DNA from: Bacteroidota bacterium
GTDB lineage: Bacteria > Bacteroidota > Bacteroidia > Chitinophagales > Saprospiraceae
DNA: 9,911 nucleotides
Direction: 5' to 3'
Assembly (NCBI GenBank): GCA_008501835.1
Contig: QQUB01000964.1
Span: 1-9,911, forward strand
Each line of letters starts with the position of its first letter. Positions within the stretch are counted from its first letter, which is position 1. The notes under the pieces were generated by a model. The model did not search any database. It saw only the letters and a program-made list of their open reading frames with translations, and was not told where the DNA came from. A program made the translations under genes and the position numbers. Positions 1 to 5,712 of the stretch are shown here, in pieces.

Positions 1-424
1 TAGCGGATACCCGGGTAGATTTTTCAATTGCCTCCATGTCCCAGCTGGCTACTTCTGCCAGAGGAATGGGGGCCATGGTTTTATACCCATGTACAACATC
101 GTACCCAAACAACAGGGGAATTCCAAGGCGGGAGTTTTCTACGGCCAACTGTTGCATTTTACGGACTTCTTTGACACCCAATACATTTAACATTGACCCT
201 ACCTGTCCTGACTTGATATGCTCGTATTTATTCTTGCTCTCACCAAAAATTGGTGCTGGTCCGGTAACATCAAAAAAACCGGAATATTGATTCATTTGCC
301 CAACTTTTTCTTCGAGAGTCATTTTGGACAATAAATCCTCTACTTTTTGGTCTATTTCATTCTGGGCATTCAACATTAATACAAAAATTAGAGATGCCCA
401 CAAGGTTAGGTAAGTCTTTTTCAT
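1..424 (-). CDS. GH3 beta-glucosidase (BglX-like), N-terminal part, cut by left edge
   Basis: An open frame begins at ATG 424-422 and runs off the left edge after 141 codons. Residues 1-20 form a Sec signal peptide (MKK, a hydrophobic core, then LNAQ), with cleavage likely after Ala20 and no lipobox, so the enzyme is probably periplasmic or further exported. The mature start carries family GH3 hallmarks: LLSKMTLEEKVGQM at 31-44, SRLGIPLLFGYDVVHGYKT at 98-116, and PIPLAEVASWD at 119-129. The Asp109 region (YDVVHG) matches the substrate-binding Asp segment of BglX-type enzymes. The catalytic nucleophile lies beyond the window. GH3 beta-glucosidases release glucose from the non-reducing ends of beta-glucan oligosaccharides, so this would be the last step after the two GH16 enzymes and SusCD import. 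It follows the lipoprotein GH16 gene in the same direction after a 157-nt gap, the longest in the cluster. Family assignment is secure; linkage preference is not visible. Confidence 0.95.
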   Translation of the reverse strand, partial: MKKTYLTLWASLIFVLMLNAQNEIDQKVEDLLSKMTLEEKVGQMNQYSGFFDVTGPAPIFGESKNKYEHIKSGQVGSMLNVLGVKEVRKMQQLAVENSRLGIPLLFGYDVVHGYKTMAPIPLAEVASWDMEAIEKSTRVSA

Positions 425-500
425 TTCAAATAAAAATTCGTGATTGTGCTGATAAAAAGAAGTGATTGATCATTTTCAAAACACTCAAAATCACTCCATT

Positions 501-551
501 TCGGCCTCCCTGAAGTCAGACATTTCTTTATCACTTTGGCCGATGATAAAG
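501..551 (-). other. possible stem-loop/pseudoknot in the GH16-GH3 gap
   Basis: The 157-nt gap holds a perfect 8-bp inverted repeat, CTTTATCA/TGATAAAG (526-533 with 544-551), around a 10-nt loop. Six loop bases (538-543) are perfectly complementary to 501-506 (TCGGCC/GGCCGA). Read on the minus strand, this is the topology of an H-type pseudoknot: stem 1 of 8 bp, stem 2 of 6 GC-rich bp, a 4-nt inner loop and a 19-nt outer loop. There is no nucleotide between the first arms of the two stems, which strains the fold. No U-run follows on either strand, so it is not a standard terminator. It could affect GH3 expression or be chance. Nothing else in the gap looks coding. Confidence 0.3.
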
Positions 552-581
552 CAGGTATAATCGTTTTGTTTTTCTACCTGA

Positions 582-1778
582 TCAATTCTCCTGGAAAATA
601 CGAATATAATCCACGATCATCCTTTGCGGGAATTCGGTGGTTGCATCAGGATATCCCGGCCAGTTTCCACCAACGGCAATGTTGAAAATAAAAAAGAATT
701 CATCATTGAATGGGTAAGGATATGCATTAGACACGTCCGCATCCGTTATGCTGAAATACTGATTATCATCCACCAAAAATTTGATCGAATTGTATTCCCA
801 TATAATGGAAAAAACGTGGTATTCATCTGAGAATTTTCCGCTACTCAAGGTGTAACCATTGCCTATGTGGTTGCTCCAGCTTTGTCCCTGAGGTCCTGAA
901 TGGATAGTACCGTGTACAGTTGAAGGTTCGTGACCGATAAGTTCCATGATATCAATCTCGCCGCAAGCCGGCCATCCAATACTTGAGATATTATTGCCCA
1001 ACATCCACAGTGCGGGCCAGATGCCTTGCCCTTCCGGCAAAATCGCACGGATGTCCACACGACCGAAAGTGAAGGTTTTTTTGTCCTTGGTGATCAGACG
1101 GGCAGAAGTATAACTACTGCCATTATAATCTTCTTCTTTGGCTTCAATGATCAGGTTACCATCTGATAGATAGGCATTTTCTTCCCGGTCTGTATAATAT
1201 TGCCATTCATTATTACCCCAGCCACTGGCACCGATCTCATGGGTCCAGTCATTGGTATTTAAGGCTGATCCATTAAATTCATCCTGCCAGACCAGGTCAT
1301 ATCCGGCATAATTGTCCGGAGTGATATATCCGTCTTCGGGTACATCCACGAAGGTATCATCATTTCGAATGGTTCCAAGACCTTCACCATTCGAAATGGT
1401 AGCGTTTTGTGGATTGGAAAGCACTACTTTAAATTCTTCATCGCTTTCTTTATAGATATCCCCAACAATAACGACTTCGATAAAACCCTCTCGTTCTCCG
1501 GCAGCGATGGTCAGCGTTCCGGAAGCGGGCAAAAAATCAGTTTGAGCTCCGGCAGTCCCTTCCTGTGTTTCATAATCTATTTTAACATCCCCGGAATACT
1601 CCTTGCTGGTGGATACTTTAAAACTTACAGCAGCGTTTTCATCTCCTTCAAAAACGGTAACACTGGAAATGGAAACTTTCGGGAAATCTGCTGCGGGAGG
1701 ATTATCATCATTTTTATCACCACAGGCCATTACCGTAACCAGCAACATGCTGAAAACATAAGCGATTAACTTTTTCAT
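582..1778 (-). CDS. surface lipoprotein laminarinase: Calx-beta + GH16 (GH16_3-like)
   Basis: This is a 398-residue predicted endo-beta-1,3-glucanase. Residues 1-18 are a lipoprotein signal peptide; the lipobox VMAC gives Cys19, followed by the acidic stretch GDKNDDN, which resembles Bacteroidota surface-export signals, so the enzyme is probably tethered on the outer face of the outer membrane. Residues about 37-141 form a Calx-beta domain, with VFEGDE, GTLTIAAGE, the acidic ESDEEF and a closing NDD; such domains usually bind calcium. A short linker leads to the GH16 domain at about 160-397, starting LVWQDEFNG and including WGNNEWQYYT and WPALWML. The catalytic motif GEIDIMELIG (273-282) supplies nucleophile Glu274, assisting Asp276 and acid/base Glu279. 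The extra Met in EIDIME marks the beta-bulge GH16 type (laminarinases, agarases) rather than lichenases (EIDIEF). It sits between the PKD lipoprotein gene and GH3, all in one direction. Beta-1,3-glucan is the likeliest substrate; mixed-linkage glucan is possible. Confidence 0.95.
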   Translation of the reverse strand: MKKLIAYVFSMLLVTVMACGDKNDDNPPAADFPKVSISSVTVFEGDENAAVSFKVSTSKEYSGDVKIDYETQEGTAGAQTDFLPASGTLTIAAGEREGFIEVVIVGDIYKESDEEFKVVLSNPQNATISNGEGLGTIRNDDTFVDVPEDGYITPDNYAGYDLVWQDEFNGSALNTNDWTHEIGASGWGNNEWQYYTDREENAYLSDGNLIIEAKEEDYNGSSYTSARLITKDKKTFTFGRVDIRAILPEGQGIWPALWMLGNNISSIGWPACGEIDIMELIGHEPSTVHGTIHSGPQGQSWSNHIGNGYTLSSGKFSDEYHVFSIIWEYNSIKFLVDDNQYFSITDADVSNAYPYPFNDEFFFIFNIAVGGNWPGYPDATTEFPQRMIVDYIRIFQEN

Positions 1779-1805
1779 GTCTTTTGTTTGAATTGGAGTT
1801 GAGAC

Positions 1806-1841
1806 GGGAAGGCATTCTCAAACATTCTTGAATACCTTCCC
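1806..1841 (-). other. intercistronic mRNA hairpin before the Calx-beta/GH16 gene
   Basis: The 105-nt gap between the PKD lipoprotein gene and the GH16 lipoprotein gene holds a strong inverted repeat. On the minus-strand transcript the arms GGGAAGGUAUUC and GAAUGCCUUCCC pair over 12 continuous bp, including one U-G wobble (1834 with 1813), around a 12-nt loop. On the plus strand the same position would be a C-A mismatch, so the helix is better in the direction of transcription. No U-run follows it, and the next gene starts about 27 nt downstream. It therefore looks more like an mRNA stability or processing element, or a partial attenuator, than a terminator. Confidence 0.55.
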
Positions 1842-1883
1842 ATCTTTCAACTTCCTTTTATGATACTCAATTTCTAAAATTCC

Positions 1884-2750
1884 TTATTCAGAAACAAGGG
1901 TAAAACGCCAAACTCCCCATCCATATTCCGCATAAATGACCATTCTGTCCTCTGTAAGTTCTAAAATATTATAAGTTACTGAAGACTGAGGAGTAGACAC
2001 CTCATCAGTTGTACCTACCTTATATAGGGCGATAAATGCACCTTCACCAATCACAGAAAGTGAGGTTTCATTAACGCTAAATGTATGGTTTCCTGAACCC
2101 CATGAAGCATATTGCGCAGGCCAGTCATCATTACTGTTACATCCAATTGCCAATCCCAGGTCAGATGGCCATACGGTTCCATTTCCGTCTTCGTCAGCCC
2201 AAAAATCGCCATTGTTGTCATACTCCATTGTTCCATCAGCACGGAATATCCATTCATCATCCCACAAACAATAGCGGGTGGTTACGTCGTCCAGTGAGTT
2301 GCCCCACCACATTTGTTCCAGGTTTTGCCCAACATACTGGGCATTAGCTTCAGGAGCCAGTTTCCATACCTTTTCATCACAACCCGTCAGCAATTCAAAA
2401 TTACCAAAACAGGCATTAGGATCATCCTGGGTAACCGTCACCATCTGGCTGGTAGACCCATAACCTCCACGATTGAAGGTAGTCATAGTCACCTCGTATT
2501 CTCCCATAAATGGTATGGTCACCTCAACAATCTCTCCCTCTTTTTTTCCATTATCCTGAATATCCCACTGGGTGATAAAAGCCCCTTCGGTAGTATTCTC
2601 AAAAATGAAATCATTTGGTGTATCTCCCTGAGTAATGGTAAACGATGGATTTGGGGGAGGTCCAAGGTCTGACTTCTCCTCGACAAAGGGTTCACAGGAG
2701 AACAACCCGAGCACCACGAAAAATAAAATGCTATATTTTAAGTAAGTCAT
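1884..2750 (-). CDS. PKD-domain lipoprotein, probable surface glycan-binding protein (SusE/F position)
   Basis: This 288-residue protein has a lipoprotein signal peptide; the lipobox LFSC puts the lipidated Cys at 19, followed by EPFVEEK, an acidic start suited to surface display. Residues about 34-107 form a PKD-type immunoglobulin-like domain (PSFTI, ITQWDI, GEYEVTMTTFN, then MVTVTQ). Residues 112-288 are a separate domain with an unusual composition: 11 Trp and four Cys (114, 124, 161, 204), with the acidic stretch DFWADEDGNG at 182-191, WPAQYASWGSG at 210-220, and a WRFTL end. I do not recognise its family. No catalytic motif is visible, and the aromatic content suits carbohydrate binding. 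PKD-containing lipoproteins beside SusCD and GH16 are a recurring arrangement in marine Bacteroidota laminarin loci, where they are taken to bind the glucan. The gene lies 74 nt after the T9SS GH16 gene. The binding role is inference from composition and context. Confidence 0.8.
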   Translation of the reverse strand: MTYLKYSILFFVVLGLFSCEPFVEEKSDLGPPPNPSFTITQGDTPNDFIFENTTEGAFITQWDIQDNGKKEGEIVEVTIPFMGEYEVTMTTFNRGGYGSTSQMVTVTQDDPNACFGNFELLTGCDEKVWKLAPEANAQYVGQNLEQMWWGNSLDDVTTRYCLWDDEWIFRADGTMEYDNNGDFWADEDGNGTVWPSDLGLAIGCNSNDDWPAQYASWGSGNHTFSVNETSLSVIGEGAFIALYKVGTTDEVSTPQSSVTYNILELTEDRMVIYAEYGWGVWRFTLVSE

Positions 2751-2824
2751 TATTAAAAGATTTTTTTGTTATCAAACTGCTCAGCAAGTTTTACAGCGCT
2801 TGCCAATGCAAAGTGTGTTGCCAA

Positions 2825-4084
2825 TTATTGCAGAATTATTTTCTTCGACAAAGTTTTATTTCCACTGCTGACAATAACCATGTATATTCCCTTTTCAAGG
2901 GTCGAAACATCAATTTCGGTCGATTGTTCAAGTGAATTATGAACTAAAACCTTCCCGGATATATCAGCGATTTTCACTGTATATTTTTCCGGGTCCTCTA
3001 TCCGAATGTTTACAACATCGTTCGCAGGAATTGGAAAAACATCAAAACTGAAATCTGGCGCTTTTTCAATTACTCCCACACTGGTATCAAGTTCATAAAC
3101 CCTCACCCAATCAATGAATACCGAACAAGGGAATTCAGCTTCAGAAATAATGGCGCCACCATAAGTAAATTGACTGCCTCCTACCCCACCACTCAGAATA
3201 GCGAACATATTATGCTCATAAGGATACCATTCCGGGAAATGATGGGAATATTCCGAGACCGCCACTCTTTTTCCTGTCGAATTAAAAATGGCAAATTGAT
3301 CTTGTCCATCAACCTGGAAAGCCCCTCCGTCATTCAGATAATGAATATGATAAACGGTACTATCCACAAAGAACTCAATCCTGTCGTCATACCAGTCGAT
3401 CCCGTAATTATGAAAACCTGCACTTCCTGCATTAAGGTCTCCCTCTTCCGGAGGATAATTGCCATAACCTGGTTCAGCCGGTAAGGGAACCTGTTCAGTT
3501 TCATAACTGTAATAAGCTCCCTGGTGGCCATGATTCCAGGATTGCCATTGGTTATTTTCCCAAAACCAGGCATAATGGACACTTCCAAGATTGTGGAAGG
3601 GAATGGACCCAACGTATTCCATGATATCAATCTCTCCACCCTGGGGCCACATGATCCAGTCCCAGCCATCCGGGATTTCATCAGGCATCATCCAAAAGGC
3701 AAAGCCCTGCCCTTTGTATTTGACATCCCTGGGATATACTCTTGCTACGATCCGATGTCCCGGCCCCCAGGAAGCTTTTCCTGCAGAGATTATCCTGCCG
3801 CTGGTATAGTTTCGGTCGATATACCACTCTTTTTTGGTGGTTATGACCAAACATCCATCCTCAGCGCCTGGAACATCGTCCTCGAAGGTAACATTTTCAA
3901 CCCTGGCTCTGTCAAGTTGCCCTGTACCCCAGTCTCCGTTCACCCCGGTTCCGGTCTCATAACTCCAATTGTTCAGGTCCAGCTGACCATCATTGAAGTT
4001 ATCTTCCCATATTAAATTTCCAATCTGACCTTCAGCCGGAAAGTATAACAACAGGAGTGATAATATAAAGAGCATTGGTTTCAT
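2825..4084 (-). CDS. secreted GH16 endo-glucanase with T9SS sorting domain
   Basis: This is a 419-residue predicted beta-glucan endohydrolase. Residues 1-19 are a signal peptide (cleavage near AEG-Q) with no lipobox. The GH16 domain spans about 23-333: it opens NLIWEDNFNDG, carries FAFWMMPDE at 128-136, the catalytic motif GGEIDIMEYVG at 149-159 (nucleophile Glu151, Asp153, acid/base Glu156) and closes with FIDWVRVYE. EIDIME is the beta-bulge motif of laminarinase-type GH16. At about 310 residues the domain is some 70 longer than that of the neighbouring lipoprotein GH16. The extra length sits after the catalytic strand, near 196-220 and 255-292. The common NNEWQYY segment is replaced by GTGQLDRARVENV. 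Residues 347-419 form a type A T9SS sorting domain (FPIPANDVVNI, ISGKVLV, LEKGIYMVIV), so the enzyme should be released or anchored through T9SS. It lies 58 nt after SusD. Exact substrate is uncertain; the differences suggest a job distinct from the other GH16. Confidence 0.92.
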   Translation of the reverse strand: MKPMLFILSLLLLYFPAEGQIGNLIWEDNFNDGQLDLNNWSYETGTGVNGDWGTGQLDRARVENVTFEDDVPGAEDGCLVITTKKEWYIDRNYTSGRIISAGKASWGPGHRIVARVYPRDVKYKGQGFAFWMMPDEIPDGWDWIMWPQGGEIDIMEYVGSIPFHNLGSVHYAWFWENNQWQSWNHGHQGAYYSYETEQVPLPAEPGYGNYPPEEGDLNAGSAGFHNYGIDWYDDRIEFFVDSTVYHIHYLNDGGAFQVDGQDQFAIFNSTGKRVAVSEYSHHFPEWYPYEHNMFAILSGGVGGSQFTYGGAIISEAEFPCSVFIDWVRVYELDTSVGVIEKAPDFSFDVFPIPANDVVNIRIEDPEKYTVKIADISGKVLVHNSLEQSTEIDVSTLEKGIYMVIVSSGNKTLSKKIILQ

Positions 4085-4142
4085 AAAACTATTAAGTCAT
4101 CAAAGTATGATAATTCTTAAAAACACACTCAAATGTCCTGGA

Positions 4143-5660
4143 TTAATATCCCGGATTTTGCTTCAAATTGCCTTCCGTAATATCGATTTCCGTTTGTGGA
4201 ATAGGCAACAATTCATTTTTACCGGCAGTAAAGCCCTGGTCTCCAAGTTCTTCAACTGCACGACCTGTTCTCACGAGGTCAAAGAAACGGTGACCTTCGG
4301 TGGCCAACTCCATTTGACGTTCATTATAAATGAAATCCAACAAAGTCTGTCCGGTAAGTCCGCCTACTGGCTGTAGACTAACTCTCAGACGTACCTGATT
4401 GAGATAACCATTGGCTTTGCCATCATTTCCACCTGCGCGAGCATAAGCTTCTGCTGCCATCAAATAAACATCCGCAAATCGAATTTCACGAACATTATAA
4501 CTCCAGTTCAGAGCAGGCTCACCATCCAATGCGCGATCTTCCTGCAAACCAGCGTATTTACGAATGAAGTAATCTGTATTCTGATATCCTTCGGTATAGG
4601 TTGCTCCCTGGTTTTTCAATTGATTACCATCAATAATGGTATGCTCAAAACGAGGGTCACCCTGCATGGCTTCCACCAGTTTTTCGGTAACCGGACAAAA
4701 ACTCCATCCAACTGCATAAAGCGGCCCTACATAATCACGCATGCCAAAAAACTGCACGTCGTAGTTACCTTCTGTTCCGTTAGCAAAATTATCCCATCCA
4801 CCACGGTGGTTACCGGAGTAACTAATTTCAAAAACAGATTCCTGACCGAACTCATTTGCCAATTTAAAAATATCTTCAAAGTTATCTTCCAGATCATAAT
4901 ATCCGGAGGTGATAACCTCATCAAATAATTGTGCTGCTTCCAGCATTCTGGACTCATCGTTCTGGTAAAGTATCACTTTACCAAGTAAAGCGTTGACTGC
5001 ACCTTTGGTGATTCGCCCTAATTCAGCACCGGAAACAGTTTCCGGAAGTTCAAAAGTATTACGGGCATCGTTGAGATCCTGCTCGATCTGTGCATAAACA
5101 TCTGAGATCGATGCCTGGGTCTGTGTATAAATTTCATCAGCGGAAAGGGTGCTGGTGATTAATGGAACACTACCGAAGAAACGAACGAGATCAAAGTAGA
5201 AAAATCCACGCAGGAATTTAGCCTCAGCAATAGTACGTGCTTTAAATTCCTCATCAAGTCCTTCTACTTCTTCTATTTTCTCCAACAACAAATTGGCTCT
5301 GTAAATACCGCTGTAACCTTTATTCCAAAGACCTTGTTGAGGTCCGATAAACGGATCAAGGGTAAAATTGTCAAAAGCCACCCAGCTTGGCTGGTCAGAA
5401 GCATCACTTCCTCCTGCATAAGTATCATCAGAAGCAGCATTCAACAGTCCCATTTTCATGGTCCATCCATTTGTACCACCCCACTGCAATACATCGTAGG
5501 TAGCTACAAGTGCCTGGAAAAGTTCATCTTCATTCTGATAGAAATTCGTCTCCAGGTCCGTACCTCTTGGTTCGAGCTCCAGGAAGTCCTTACCACAGGA
5601 AGCCAAAACCAAAGCTGTGACGAAGAGGATTACATATTTATTTTGAATTATTTTTTTCAT
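4143..5660 (-). CDS. SusD/RagB-family glycan-binding outer-membrane lipoprotein
   Basis: This 505-residue protein has the usual SusD length. Its signal peptide ends in the lipobox LASC with Cys22, followed by GKDFLELEPRG, a typical SusD start. The TPR-like helical region includes AKFLRGFFYFDLVRFFGSVPL at about 147-167, and the conserved C-terminal part has FIYNERQMELATEGHRFFD at 443-461, followed by LLPIPQTEID and the ending NPGY. SusD proteins sit as lids on SusC barrels on the cell surface and hold glycan chains for import. The gene follows SusC by 52 nt, the normal pairing, and precedes two GH16 genes and a PKD binding protein, which points to beta-1,3-glucan oligosaccharides as ligand. 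The ATG at 5660 is chosen because it begins a full lipoprotein signal. Family certain, ligand inferred. Confidence 0.97.
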   Translation of the reverse strand: MKKIIQNKYVILFVTALVLASCGKDFLELEPRGTDLETNFYQNEDELFQALVATYDVLQWGGTNGWTMKMGLLNAASDDTYAGGSDASDQPSWVAFDNFTLDPFIGPQQGLWNKGYSGIYRANLLLEKIEEVEGLDEEFKARTIAEAKFLRGFFYFDLVRFFGSVPLITSTLSADEIYTQTQASISDVYAQIEQDLNDARNTFELPETVSGAELGRITKGAVNALLGKVILYQNDESRMLEAAQLFDEVITSGYYDLEDNFEDIFKLANEFGQESVFEISYSGNHRGGWDNFANGTEGNYDVQFFGMRDYVGPLYAVGWSFCPVTEKLVEAMQGDPRFEHTIIDGNQLKNQGATYTEGYQNTDYFIRKYAGLQEDRALDGEPALNWSYNVREIRFADVYLMAAEAYARAGGNDGKANGYLNQVRLRVSLQPVGGLTGQTLLDFIYNERQMELATEGHRFFDLVRTGRAVEELGDQGFTAGKNELLPIPQTEIDITEGNLKQNPGY

Positions 5661-5712
5661 TTCCTGTTATTTTAAAAAATGATCATCAAATTTCAATACA
5701 AAATTCAGTTGT

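Noticed and set aside
491..523. A 10-codon minus-strand mini-ORF before GH3
   Set aside because: Too short, with no convincing ribosome-binding site or reason to think it is translated.
2800..2825. TTGCCAAT direct repeat (2800-2807 and 2818-2825) and a 5-bp GCAAG/CTTGC stem in the GH16-PKD gap
   Set aside because: Too short and weak to stand out from chance in a 74-nt gap; no terminator U-run.
942..3637. Near-identical DNA around TTCCATGATATCAATCTC in both GH16 genes, suggesting gene conversion or recent duplication
   Set aside because: The identity is confined to the codons of the catalytic EIDIME motif; the rest of the two genes is highly diverged, so functional constraint explains it.
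3524..4015. Long plus-strand open frame (163 codons) and similar ones opposite the GH16, SusD and SusC genes
   Set aside because: They lie wholly opposite clear minus-strand genes with family signatures, show no protein-like domains, and are shadows of those genes.
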